From contig NMRA01000685.1 of assembly GCA_002633005.1 (NCBI GenBank), positions 142,430 to 206,429 of the forward strand: DNA of 64,000 nucleotides. The letters are read 5' to 3'. This DNA is from Phoronis australis (taxonomy: Eukaryota; Phoronida; Phoronidae). Below, piece by piece: positions 48,741-61,766 of this stretch. Each line of letters opens with the position of its first letter. Within the stretch, counting starts at the first letter, position 1. The notes under the pieces were generated by a model that worked only from the letters and a program-made list of their open reading frames with translations, did no database searches and had not been told where the DNA came from. The position numbers and the translations under genes are program-made.

Positions 48741-51700
48741 TAAACAATAGGCTTAAACATATCATGGCAAGCATACAACATATACCGCACTCGCCACCAC
48801 ATTTGGCGTCGTTTTACTTAATCGAAATCGTCATGAACGCTTTCCGGCTATAAAATTGACAGTTGAGACACCCCAAAGCTCTGCACCATAGCTTACAATT
48901 GGTAGAATCATACCATCAAAATGCATTCAAGAACAAACGACTAATATCAAACGGTAGCACGACGCCCGTTTTACTTGGAGGAAACTAAAACTTACAATGA
49001 ACATTATTTTTATAGATAAGTTAAAGTACACGTGTTAGCGCGTGTTCTTTTATCCTAGCATACAATTAAAACTGATACTTACGGTTTGCCGAGAAAGTAT
49101 TATTGATGTTTGAAATTAGGTAGTTATTAAGGTTGAAGTACAAAAAAATTGTTGCAAAAAGTAGCGCTGCAAAAATATACACGCCACAGGGTCAAGCCAA
49201 ATGCAAGTTCAAACTGGAATAAATCAAGTTAGCGGCAGAAATCTTGAAGCAGCCAATGAATTCCTCTCCATGTAAAATCAGGAACGCCGAGCTCGCGGTC
49301 ACGGTTAAAATTACCAAACGCAGCTGAGCGCCACCTCCTCAAAAATGAACAAGAATCAAAACAAATTTACAAAAGATGGATCTGCACGAGACAACAAAAG
49401 AACAAGCCTGAAACGAAGCAGAAGAAAAAACAAACCCAAATAGGCCAAATACATTCTAGGTACGCACGAAAGAGGAATTCAATCATGTATTGAAACTCGC
49501 GTAAAGAAATATTACTGAAGTGACATAACCAGCTAGGCTATGGCTTTCATTCAAACACAATAACATTTTAGGTGCAACCTGGGACTCGATCGTCTTCGTG
49601 ACCTGAACAAAAGGCCGGGACTTAAATTCCATTTCAGTGATTTGCTACAGTCTCGCATTCTATCAAAATACATAAGTTGACTTTGATCAGATTTTTGCAG
49701 TCGATCAGTGTCTCAACTAATTCCTTACTCAATTTTTACTAGCTACTGAGTGGACTTGAAATACCTCAGCGGTGATTGCATGCTGGAGGCTACGGGCCGG
49801 CGAACAGGTGGTTCGTTGTTGATTGACTGACGGAGGTCAGGATTATCAAGCAACAGTCAGACGACTTTGGATCATTTTAGAAAAAAAAACATGTCTATGA
49901 GACTCATACTACTCCTTACGGAGATATGATTCGATTTCCCTTCAACTCAGGGTTACAGGCAATGCGTACAGATCGATAAGCCCTTTTCGCAAGGGTTCGC
50001 CAACTCAGTTGTGGGATTTTCACTGAAACAGTACGTACACTTACCTTCAGTTGTTGTGCAATTAGAATGGTTTATTATACAACTCGTGGCTGCGGTTCCA
50101 TGAAATATGATTCATATGCATAGGTCGTGTGCGTTGTGAAAAACATGCTGCTACAGTAGTTAGTCTGATGTTTTGATGTTCTTGTTGGTAACGATACAAA
50201 CATAACACGGCCATGGCAGTGATATTACGAGAGTAAAATGCGTAATTCAATTTTCGTTTTTAGCTTGCTCTAAACATGGTGAAACCAGCTTTAAGGATCT
50301 GTCCCACTAACGCTTGCTCGAACTTAGCTCAGGGCTAAAAGTATCTATATATGGACTTAATGAGGAGGAACTTCTCGATGTTGACAACTAAGGGAGTACT
50401 CCGAACGATAAGTGAGGTCGTGTTTACTTAACCAGGAATTGCTCTATTATTGGTGCTGTTATGCCAGCACTGCCCCTTGTCACATGATTCACCCATTCCT
50501 TTTAAAGCTCGATCGTTCAGTGACTGGTCATGTGACAAAACAACAACATATATAATGACAACATCATTGGGTACACTGCTATCAGCCGCTGTTACACACG
50601 TGAAGCAAGAACACCTCATACTCAGAAGAAAACAAAGTCTACAAGGTTGAAACTTTGAGTTTTTGCCTTGCACATATCTGGTAAGTTGTGTTCATTGTAT
50701 CCCAGTTTGACCTAAAGATGAAACTTGAATTGTTTGGTCCACGTTGTTTTGCATTTATGTAGTTGGCTTTTCGCCAATACCTTTGTTCGTCACTGGTTAA
50801 AGCCGGATAAACTTGCAATCGATCACAGCCGGAATTAAACTGGCACAAGAGTTATCGATGTCAATGTGACCCGGTCATAGGTCATCGCTACAAATCCGGA
50901 TTGACAGAGTAATTGAAATTAATTGTTCGAGGTCAGAAAAAAAACAACCAGTTTTTATTTGCTAATGCATGAACTATACTTTTCTTCAATGTGGTACTGT
51001 TCTAAAATACATGTGTAATATGTTTTCATGTAATTTTTTGTATTTCACCAAGACATAATGTTTTGGGGATTGCGATTTCGCTCAAATAATTATCGATTAA
51101 CAAGATATTGGATAACTTTTTCTGGTAACTAACCGTATTAACACGGTGTGAAGGACACTTTTAACACACTGTATTTGGTGAATGCAAAATCAGTAAGGAC
51201 GAATGAATTTCTTACTTCTAAGATAAACCTACTTTCAAACAGGGCCTATGTTCGGATATTATCGATATAAAAGAAAAACTCGAGTATAGCGATGTTTCTA
51301 AACCCAGTTTTTTGTTTCACGAAACTACTTTATTGTTTTCCGCCCGTGCATACAGACGAGTATTCCAAATTTCCGTAAACAATTTTCCAAGTGCAGTCCT
51401 GTCATTTTTTCGTCGTTAACATTACCCAGGAGCTTAAATTAAGGAAGCCACAACGCATCACACCACATTTGTGGATGAGTTCCAGTTTGGAAAATTAAAT
51501 TAAACGAACGATGTAAAATTGGAATATTGATCCGTCGATCCCAACAGCGTTGCCGTTAGGAAACTGTCAGATTACGCTACAAATTCCACTCGGTTGCAGT
51601 TATTTTTCCCTAAAATTCCAGTAGGAGATTAGATTCACAGCTTTGACGATAGGTGACGCGACTTGTAGGAGTGTCACAGATACCTCAATAATGAATTTCT

Positions 51701-52241
51701 GTTGGTACGTCTTGATTCAACAAAGCTCTGGAATAACTATGCAACCTTTCTGGTGTTATCTACGGCGAGGACTTTGTCGGCACAACACTTAAGCTTTTAG
51801 TGCTTTCCGGAGTTTCTTAGAGTCATTTTGACTACATGTGAGTCTCGTATTTCAACATACCTGTCCTCAATTGGTCGCTCTGATAGTCACACCCACACAC
51901 TGCACCCTGCAGGCGTATTTGCTGGGGAATCTCATCCGAAAACCAGAAATATCCGAGAAATTTTTGCAAAATGGCGGGAAGGTCTATTGGAGTTGCTTTC
52001 CATAAGGGTAGAGTCTTGTTTAACTAAACATGTCATGTTTTCAAATATGAAGTTCAAATATGAAGGAAAAATTCAGGCACAAATGCCGGCGCCACTAGAA
52101 ATGTATTGTCATGAGTACCACCATTCCAGATTACCACTCCAAACCTTTAGTCCTTTATCATTTACGTGAATCACAAATTGCATTTTCAAACTAGATCTAA
52201 TGTGTGTATACAACTTTAATGACTTCACGTGCTTTTTTCAG
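48741..52241. other. Interval upstream of creatinase, no gene recognised
   Basis: A non-coding creatinase leader exon could lie here, because a splice acceptor (TTTTTTCAG) sits just before the start codon at 52249. The ORFs seen have no domains. Confidence 0.4.
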
Positions 52242-52248
52242 AAACACT

Positions 52249-55200
52249 ATGAGCGCACGACAAATAATTCGCCAATTGGGCGGACTGAGTCGAGCACGAA
52301 TCTCGCTAGTACAACCTGTTGAGCAGAACGTGAACCAGAAAGTTCTTCCGAGGATGGTCGATATGACGCAAAATGGAAAAAAGGTAGACCACTTTAATAG
52401 AAAATAGAAACTCATTGATAGTATAAAGCCAAATTCTAAGGGGTTAAGGAAGCTGTCCCTTCTACAAGGACCCTCTTCCGACAGGAGGCCTCGTTAAAGG
52501 GGCGTTCATGTTGTCTTAAAAGGAACAGCATCAATTGTTTTTATGTTACCTTTGCTACACAAGTCATATAGACACAGCACTTCATCGGTACTCTGGCCCT
52601 AAGGCCCTTTTCACACATTGCCCATTCAGACGGTTCGGTCATCCGCCATGTCCAAATGACGTTAAAAATCCATAGAACGCGGTGTGCAGAAGCGGCAATA
52701 AAATGGCATTTGACGGTGAAATTTAAAAAATGTTAGTACATCCCAGAAATCGCTTTCGCATTATATCCAGGTTCTCATTCACTCCGTTACGTACTTTCAC
52801 TTGTAAGACTGAGCTCAGAAGAGTCTCACCGTTATGCAATAGTCGATTGTCAGTTTACCCGTGTCTTCCAAACCAGAGTCTGGAGCGCAAGCCACAGAGC
52901 CACACTGTCTCCTTAGCGAAATCTCGAAAGGTCGCGGACACGACACGGAGCTTCAGATCCAATAACGAAAGTCATGATATCAAAATTAAGAGCTTCATCA
53001 GAAACTAATAGGCCCTACGTACGTTTCACTACAATCGATCGACAATTTTGTGTGATCCTCCCAAATCCGTGTTCATACCGTGAGGGACCTTTCACACATT
53101 GCCGACGCACACACAATTCGCCACACACCACCGAGGAACGTATTAACATGGTAAACCCTACTCCCTGGGCATGAATCCGCAAGCAAGCTAGAGGACGCTG
53201 GATATCGCCAAAACGATGTCTGATTTTTGCTGCATTTTAAAGACCTCGCCCCTAATTCTACCGTTGCCGTTAGTGGACGGACATCAACGTGAAATAAAAA
53301 GTAAAACACGACGGCGAGGAGGATCAACCTATGCCTTTGTTGGGAGGCCCACTCCTTTCGTTGCTAAGCTACTTGAACTCATTTTTTGACAATCATGAGC
53401 TACGTAAGAGCAAATTGTTGCCGCCCAGTCTCTAGGTGCTAGTCAACCGAGTGACACATGTTTCACATTTTTTCGAAAAACTCTCACGAAATGCCTCTGC
53501 AAGTGCTGTTACAGAATGCAGACACTCGGGTTTAAAAGTTTGGAAAACTAATTAACCTATGTTGGATCTTTCAGTGCAATTATTACTACCTCAAAGCAGA
53601 ATATTATAGTGGGTTACTGTGCTGACTTTCAATATTGTGAATGAAAAGTTACATTTCATTGAAGTTGATTTTAAGTAGACATAACCTGTTCTAGCTATCA
53701 AAAGTATATAACACCCAACTTACATGTAACACTAAATGCGAGTTATTACAGATGATTTCCAGGGCTGATGCAAATTTATGACAATTGGTTTTGCAGGTGA
53801 ACGCTTTGTTCAGTGAAGAGGAAATGACGAGGCGGCTCAGAAATCTTCGTCTTTACATGTCACAGACCGACTTGGACGCATGCGTACTGACTTCATATCA
53901 CAACGTCAACTATTTTAGCGGATTTCACTACTGCGCATTCGGACGTGATTACGCTCTGGTAATAACCCCCGATCGGGCCGTGACTATTTCCGCAGGAATC
54001 GACGGCGGCCAACCGTGGCGACGCTCCTTTGGTGACAACGTAACTTACACCGATTGGCAAAAGGGAAATTTCTTCCACGCAGTGCAGCAAGAACTCCAAG
54101 AAGTCAAAGGCAATGTCGGATTAGAGTTTGATCACGTGACCTTGGATGTAATTAAGAAATTCAACAGCGTGCTGCCCAATAGAAAAATTGACGTTGGCTC
54201 TCCAACAATGTTTCTGCGAATGTTCAAGTCCGAGGAAGAAATTCAAGTCATTAGGCAAGGCGCTCGAATCGCTGATGTTGGTGCCGACGCCATCATCGAT
54301 AGGATAGACGAAGGCGTGCCGGAGTATGAGGTTGCAATGGCAGGAAAACAAGCCATGGTTCGTGAAATAGCCAAAACATATCCTGAAGTGGAGTTGATGG
54401 ATAGTAAGTAATACTTCTCTTCGTTACCACAAGGAGTCACTATTCAACCTTCTACTTTTGTTTAAAATCGTATCGACAGCAAATGTATCAACCCATAATG
54501 ACCAAATCCCACAAATTGTTTTATTTCTCTCAATTCATAGCGAAATTCCAATGGTTCCCTTTATAGACATATTAAGAAAACCCACTACGTACTTAACGCA
54601 ATTGTTCCTAAGACCTGAAATTATAATACACGTTCGTATGCAATAAGCCAGTTGTCAAAAATCCGGGTTCAATGAACAAAAATCTACTAATATGTACTTG
54701 GAGACACATCGCCAGTTTTATTTTGTTTTCCCAGTAATGGTGTCTTAGGAACTCGAAAAAAAATTTGGTCTATCCTACTTTTTCAGCCTGGGTATGGTTT
54801 CAGTCTGGTATCAATACAGATGGCGCTCACAACCCTCTCACCACAAGAAGAATACAGAGGGGCGACATTCTCAGTTTAAATTGTTTTCCGATGATTGGAG
54901 GGTAAGTTGTTCTTGAAAGTTATAGTCTAACTGGTGATCTTCAGGGATTCTTCAATAAAATTAACCAACACCCAAAAGAAGTGTAGCTGCTTGGTGTTAA
55001 GGAACACAATGTATTTATGGAAAAATCGTTGGCCTCACGAAATGAAGTATACCAAAGCATAGGCGGATTTNGGGGCTGCCGCAAAAAATGAAACAGCAAG
55101 AGCGTAGAGAAATGTTGAGTTTATTATACGGCTGAAACAAGATTTGAATGTGTCCAGTTTTAGTGTGTTTCGGGGGCTCAGATCCAATTTCAAGTGTCAA

Positions 55201-57230
55201 ATTCGGAACACAGCGCAATCGTAACTGAACTATGGCTAAGTATAGGGTCTCCCTCGATATCCCAGATGACCGGCAGTGGCGCTACGCACTACGACTCCGT
55301 TTCCATCGTCTGCTTCACTGTGCAATGAAGAAAATTACTTCATTAAAAAAATGGAATCTGAGTGACGATGAAAAAACAGAAGCTGCTGGTATGATGTAAA
55401 TTTTAATGGAAGCCTTAGTGAATCACTCAGAAACTCGTAATTCTCTGTTTGTCAAACCTTAACTTAAGACGATTTCCAAGCAATCGCGTCATTAATGCCA
55501 ACACAAAAACCGGATTTGGTCTTTTGGGCAATTGAAGACTATTTTAAATACAACAAATTTGTTACGAACTGATTGCACAAACTATAAAAAGTGTAATAAG
55601 CATTACAAAAGAAGTAGGTTTAGCGCGCAAACGCTGTGGACCATAAACAAGTAGGTCTCTAAGAATCAATTTGCGAGTGAATTCGTGGTGGTGCAGTGGT
55701 AAAGCACGCACGCTCTATGCGCCTGGTCGTGAGTTCGAGTCTGTGGTAAATGCGGTTTTTAGGTTTGACACGTTCTCCGTGTTTTTTTCCTTTGCCTTTT
55801 TTCTTGTATAATACTTCAGGAATCAAAGAAAATACTTGATTTTTAGAAGGAAAAACAGAAAAATTAAAAATTTCCCTGACGGGAGGAGGCAAACCCCCTC
55901 CCGACTTCTCCCCATTCGGTGCTATGGGCATCTACAATCGTGCTTTGGGCAAATGTTTACAGACAAAATGTTGGGCCCCTCCCCTTGTGATATCCTAGAT
56001 CCACCACTGCAAAGCAATTTGACCACACTTACCACGCATACAAGTTCACACTCACCTGGTGTATAAATGTGGTCTAATGTATAAAGCTCACTCTTACTAC
56101 CTGTACAAATGCAGTCCAATGTACAGAATTCACACTTACCTCGTGTACAAATGGAATCAAATGCATAAATTTCATTTACCACTTACCATGCAGTCTAATG
56201 CATGACGTTTATATTTACCACGTGCAGTCTAATGTAACAAATTCATACCACCCTAGGACGTTGCAAGCGGTGGTCCTCGATTACAAGTTTGAGTGACCAA
56301 ACCTTCGTAACCTGCCAACACTGTTGCATTTGTTTCTCTTTTGTCGTGCCCGGAAGCTTGTAGATCTTCCGAAAAAGCATTGTCAGTATTGCGAAGGTGA
56401 CGAAACTATCAAACCATGAACCTTTGTATTTTTCCAGATACTACACCGCCTTAGAGCGTACGCTGTTCTTCGACCACGCGAGAGAGGAAGCCTTAAGACT
56501 TTGGGAGATTAACTGTCTTGTACACAGACGGGGCTGCCAGCTGATCAAACCTGGAGCGCGTTGCTGTGACATTGCAGCCGAGCTCAATGACATCTATCAA
56601 CAACATGGTCTTTTGAAGTACAGAAGTTTCGGTTACGGACACTCATTTGGTGTTATGAGTCACTACTATGGACGTGAAGCAGGTGAAAGAGTATTTTTAC
56701 TAATAGCACAAAACTAGACCGCTACATTGTTGAGCATTCCCCAAGGTTGTTATTGCATTCTTGGACATGGAGCGGAGACTATTACTGAGAGTAAAATCCA
56801 GTATTGTTTCATTTTATACTTGGTTGAGATCATTACTGTGGTCGAAAATTGGAGTCGTTAGTCATCTGAGTTCCCACGGGCGTAACGCTTTCTTAAGTCA
56901 ATCCTTATTGGTAGCTGTGTGGCGATCATCAGGTGATTTTGTTTCTGTTTAGGAGATAATCATCATTGATGAGACGTTGAAAGGCAGACTGTTTACTTCA
57001 TAATCAATTGCTTTTTCGGGTTTGTTTTAGCTCTGGAACTACGGGAAGATGTTGACACTGTGCTTCAACAGGGAATGGTGGTGTCTATGGAGCCCATGAT
57101 TTTCATCCCGGAGGGTGAGCCCGGCGCCGGAGGATACCGAGAGCACGATATACTTGTCGTCACTAAAGATGGCGCTGAGAACATTACAAAATTTCCCTTT
57201 GGTCCTGAACATCTGATTATTCGCAATTGA
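52249..57230 (+). CDS. Creatinase (creatine amidinohydrolase), M24 pita-bread fold, 5 exons
   Basis: Predicted to hydrolyse creatine to sarcosine and urea. Exons: 52249-52383, 53797-54403, 54787-54901, 56438-56682, 57031-57230. All have GT/AG junctions with compatible phases (0, 1, 0, 1), giving 433 residues including about 35 more than the 403-residue Pseudomonas enzyme at the N-terminus. Residues 1-30 are Arg/Ser-rich without acids before VEQ (MSARQIIRQLGGLSRARISL), like a mitochondrial presequence. Creatinase hallmarks in order: FSEEEMTRRL, FQSGINTDGAHNP (catalytic-type His), YYTALERTLFFDH (Glu), FGYGHSFG, HYYGRE, VSMEPMI (Glu) and YREHDI. Length, order and motifs separate it from prolidases and methionine aminopeptidases, whose metal ligands it lacks. 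Introns prove it is not contamination. Introns hold repeats, and a pseudogene lies downstream. Confidence 0.93.
55060..56009. mobile_element. Possible hAT-like element in creatinase intron 3
   Basis: The right end reads CCTAGATCCACCACTG (to 56009), complement of the CAGTGG-type terminus seen elsewhere. A left-end candidate GGCGGATTT at about 55062 is interrupted by an N at 55071. The tRNA-like segment lies between. The left boundary is uncertain. Confidence 0.3.
55683..55752 (+). repeat. tRNA-like sequence (SINE head)
   Basis: GTGGTGCAGTGGTAAAGCAC matches an A-box region and GTGAGTTCGAGTCTGTGG a B box, about 30 nt apart, in creatinase intron 3. Acceptor-stem pairing is weak, so a tRNA-derived repeat is preferred. 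Confidence 0.45.
56041..56250. repeat. Degenerate minisatellite, ~5 units of 34-46 bp
   Basis: Units share TTCACACTTACCTCGTGTAC followed by AAATG-AGTC-AATGTA, shortening from about 46 to 34 bp left to right. Located in creatinase intron 3, ending about 190 bp before the next exon. Confidence 0.65.
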
Positions 57231-57687
57231 ACTACGGGAATCAAACGCTAAGGGGGTTGCTTGATCATATCATGGTAAACTATGCTCATTGCTCAAATAA
57301 CCTGGTACGTTCACATTTTTATGTTGTCAAGCCTGATATTGGATACATAGTTTTTTGTACAATGGTCACATGATGAAGAAATTGTGGAGGTTTTCATTCA
57401 GCGAATGCTTTCTATTTCATGGTTAAATATAAAAAACAACGGGCGCCAAGACGGGAATGGATGGCATACTACTAAAGACTTTCATACTTGGTGTCATGCA
57501 AGGCACTTGAAGAGAAACAGTTTCCGGGATCGATTCCCTACAGAACCATTAATACCGATGAAGTTCTTCGAGGTTTGAATTTCTCGTTACGATCTGAGAT
57601 GTCAATATGATTGAATAGTATACACTGGACATCTCCTCGTCAACTTCCGGTATAGTTTTGCCTATTTTGAAGAGTGAAAAAGGTGAA

Positions 57688-57693
57688 AATAAA
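57688..57693 (+). terminator. Candidate polyadenylation signal for creatinase
   Basis: AATAAA about 460 nt after the creatinase stop, inside AAAATAAATTTTATTT, which reads as a signal on both strands. Confidence 0.35.
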
Positions 57694-57869
57694 TTTTATT
57701 TGGGCCCAGTTTAGGGAAAACACCTAATTAGGGTTAGGCTTTGAATGTACACTTTGAAAGAGATTGGTGGCAGGGTCTCCGGTACATTGCCTTATGAACT
57801 GTAACGGTAAGCAAATTAAGCTCACAGATTATTTACATAAGACCATCTATTGGTGGTAGCGATCCACTT

Positions 57870-59164
57870 TTTGTAATGGTTGGCCTTGTCCAGTTTGAAC
57901 AGCAAACTGCCGAATCCATCGAAGCGTCCCTCCTTAACAGTCTACAAGAGTGCGGTTTTACGATCATGGAATATTTACAAGGGCATCTCGTTGTATTTGC
58001 ATGTGACGGCGCCAGTGTCTTGACAGGAAAACGTTCTGGAGTTGCAACAAGATTACGCGAACACTTCCCTAGACTTTTGACAAGGCGCTGCTTAAACCAC
58101 AGACTTGAGTTGGCAGTTGGGGAGTGCCGTGGCAGAGGTGACTGGGTGTGTTCATTTCAGAGTATTTATGAATAAACTCTATTCACTTTACAGCAGATCA
58201 CCCAAAAACCAAGCCAAGCTGAAAACTGCAGCTGATGATCTTTGGTGCCAGTTTGTTCGACTAGGTTGCGTGCTTGACGTTCGTTGGGTGGCAGGCAGTT
58301 TCAGAACGGTAAAGGCAGTGTGGAGATCATTGAACGCACTACATCAACATTTCGAGTTAGCCAGTGAAGACAGAAACCGTCATTCAAGTAATCGGAGTAT
58401 TTTTTGGGATTACTGCGATACTTGGAAAGTCCCACCTTCATTCAGAATCTTGCGCTGATGCATGCTGTGCTAGAAGAACTGCCAAGCCTTTCTGTGGATC
58501 TATAATGCAGAACCACAACAATAGCGCAAACAGACCAGCTTATTCGTCAGACGGTTCGCGTCCTCAAGTTGATAATCCCGGGCAGGCATTCGCCACTGCA
58601 ATGACATGCATTAAAGAGAAGAGGTTTGGGTCACTGGAACTAAAGGGAACCCTTAAAAGAACTACCGTGACCATACACCCTGGTCAGTTTATTCAAAGTG
58701 TTGTTGTGAACTTGGAACGGCGTTTACTTGACAATGATGAGCAGTCATTTTTCTCTTGTCTGGGCATCTTGGAACCCAAAACGTGGCCGATGGGATCCGA
58801 GATAAGACATGGCGAGCATGAATTCAGGCGTATTTGCAAACGGTTTGGGCTGGTTGCCACATCGGCAATCAGAGGAATGCGCGAGTTCATAGAAATGGAG
58901 GAAACGGTTAGGGTAAACAAACTACCAAGTGCTCTGCGACAACTGGACCTCTGTATTAAGAATTTTCCTTGCAGTACATCCGAATGTCAACGAGGATTCA
59001 ACGAAATGAATCGGATAGTAACAGACTCTCGCTCTTGTTTGCTATTAGAAACCACATCCAGCTTGCTGTTTGGCAAGGTCAATGGTCCCCCGCTTTCCAT
59101 GTTCGACCCACAACCTTATGCCGAAACCTGGATTCGACAAAACAGAACTGCTGATAATTCTTAA
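57870..59164 (+). pseudogene. Decayed hAT-type transposase (ZNF862/KIAA1586-like)
   Basis: Three reading frames must be combined to follow the protein. Frame pieces: 57876-58125 (QTAESIEASLLNSL, then CDGASVLTGKRSGVATRL, CLNHRLELAVG); 58120-58400 (NKLYSLYSRSPKNQAKLK, LDVRWVAGSFRTVKAVWRS); about 58415-58560 (RYLESPTFIQNLALMHAVLE) with an in-frame TAA; and 58560-59164 (NPGQAFATAMTCIKEKRFGS, GTLKRTT, LERRLLDNDE, ending NGPPLSMFDPQPY and a natural-looking stop). This is the catalytic/dimerisation region of hAT-derived proteins widespread in marine invertebrates. The N-terminal zinc finger part is absent. It lies 0.64 kb downstream of creatinase. Confidence 0.8.
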
Positions 59165-61766
59165 TCGTGATCATGTGACTTGGAAAAGAGGATCCTGTAA
59201 CTAAGCACTCTATCTTTGGACTGGTCATAGTATTTTGCTAACTTTAAAAAATAAGAGCAGTTGCTTGCAAGAAACCCACACTTCAAGTTTGCTCATCATG
59301 CGTTAACGCATGCACGTGTGCGCACTGTACATAGTGTTCAGCTTATTAAAATATCAGTGCTTGTGTAACATCGTGTTCGTGTAATTAGTCTTTGAAGCGT
59401 GCGGAGTTACATAATGTCACCGAGTAATGAAGGTGATGCCGTGGGCTCTGGGCGCCAACTTACCTCTTAATTTTACCACTAGAGCTCAAAGTTCGCAAAT
59501 ACTTGACGGGCAACCGGGAAAGCATAAGAGACGGGGTATCCCACGGTGAGTTGAGAGCAGTCCCCAATTTTGAGAATTTGTTAATGTTATTGTAGGACCT
59601 TTTTGACAAGTCCGGGCCGTAAAATATCTTCAAACTATAAATATTAACACAGTAAAAACAGAAAACCCGCACAATTTGATTTGTGACGTTTTGCCAGTCT
59701 GCTGTAAATTCGATTGCTTCACGATGTCATTATAGTAAAATTGATGAACAAAAAAGGTTTACTGATAGTAAAACAGCAGACGCATCAAAAGTTGATCAAA
59801 TAATATTTAGTATTTGCTATAAATATTCGAGAAAAGAGCTCAAACACGCACAATTTTCCAAAGATATTATTTCAGTTTCGTTTTATGCAACTGATTTTTC
59901 AGGATAATCATAAAAGTCCTAACTTTTACTTATCTGTCAATAAAAAGGTCACGTGACAACGTCTGTCCAGTAAAATTCATCAAAAAAAAAAAAAAAAAGA
60001 AAGACACACAGACATCAAAACAACTGTATCAATCTAAAAGCGCTCATAGAATTTTCTAACCGTTTTCGTCTGATGCAACTTTTGAGTTTTTGGATAATAA
60101 TCATAAAAGTCGTATTTTTGATAGCCCCATGCTGATGGATATTAGTGGAATATGTTGAAAACAAATCCCTAACAGCGTTTTGGAGAACAGTGAACGAAGC
60201 ATAATCGGAAATTTTCATATGACTCATATCAGCAATTTTTGAGATATTATGTTCCCAATTAGCAAAATTTGGACTTAAAATTTTCCAGGGTCCCACACTA
60301 TATGTAACCTTAACCCGTTTGACATGAACTGCATACGTGGTTATCATTAAAGCCCTGCCACGACTGTTTGATTGCGAGTTTGTCGTGAAAAGTTGGCTGT
60401 GCTAGATTTATAGGAGACAAAGAGTCAACTGAACCAGGTCACCCCCTGCAGTGAGGACACGTGCACCTCGCCCTGCAGCCTACTACGGCCCTGTATAGTG
60501 TTTTTCACTTCAACCTTTCAAATGAGTGGTCAATAGGTCACGCAGACATTGCTCGTGCTACTTGCATTCATTATCTGAAATCAAAGTTGAGGTTGTGGTC
60601 TTTTACTCAATGTTTTCCTTAGGAAGCCTGATAACATGTTTTAACCTTTGGAAAGGTTAAGTAGGTCTACGTGGTGACTTTAGCTAGTCGAAACCGGTTC
60701 AAAGCCAAACAAAAATGGTTACAGACAAAAATAGAAACAGCAAATTAGCCAGGACTCCGCGAATTTATTCATGGATGTCTTTTAGAGCACGGGACTCAGT
60801 ACTGAGATCAGCAGAAACTACGTCACCGTTTTTAGCAATCTTGGCTGAATCATCAACACGCCATGTCCTACCACTCTACATGCCTTGTCAACTAGTGTAA
60901 CCATGTCCTATACCATGACTATTAATATCCGCTGTTATACAATTTGGAAAATAATGCTATGTTTTGTGTACTTCAATGTTACTTGGATAAAATTATTTTC
61001 CGAATGACTACGCCCGTATTTACTCCAAATGTGACACATGCATCAAGCACTCTTCTTGCTTCTTCACAAGCAAATGTACTTGTCAATATTTAGTATCCAT
61101 ATTAATATGTAATTTATCATCGTAATGCTGGAAAACTTATATCGTTGTATTTCGAGTTATAATATTACCTTGTTATTGAACTCAGGAGTGCCTGGTATTT
61201 TGAAAAATAAATCGTGCAGGTTTACCCCCATCTAAGAGGAGAGTTCAATTGAGGACAGGCCTACTATCTTCAAGTCGATGAATTTTACCTGAACAGGTGT
61301 AACAGCCACAGAAACATTAGTTTAGTTGCAGAAAAGGCCGACTCGAGGATTCAGTCACGGGATCGAATCAGTTCTGGGGAGTCGATAGTTTCCACACAAG
61401 GAAAACGATTATTGTAGGCTAGCACTTTCAGTTGGGATAACTATTAACGGACACTGGTAGCGCTAGCTGTTTAGGTTACTACTACGCTATGGATGTTGTA
61501 GACAACCTGTGTACATCTTGGCGCCACCAATCCGATTGGTGGCGCTTTTATCAAACAAAATCACAAGTATACCAGCTGGCACTAACCACTCTACAGAAAC
61601 GTGTCAGATGTCGGTACAGATTTTTTTACCTTTAATGTACATTTTATGCACTGACCAGTAAACGTATTTATAAAACGCACAGTTATCAGTAGTCAGTAAT
61701 TAATCACTACCTGGCAATCTTTCAACAATTGACGTACAAGGTCGTTTAAGGTTCTCTATCAGGTTC
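59165..61766. other. Interval without a recognised gene; internal related pair
   Basis: GATGCAACTTTTGAG...GGATAATAATCATAAAAGTC at about 60070-60110 repeats TATGCAACTGATTTTTCAGG...AATCATAAAAGTC at about 59884-59920. A 110-codon minus-strand ORF (60015-60347) covers one copy but has no recognised domain. A poly-A run lies at about 59983-60000. Confidence 0.4.

Noticed and set aside
54458-54646. 62-codon ORF in creatinase intron 2
   Set aside because: It lies between two phase-matched exons and has no similarity to the enzyme.
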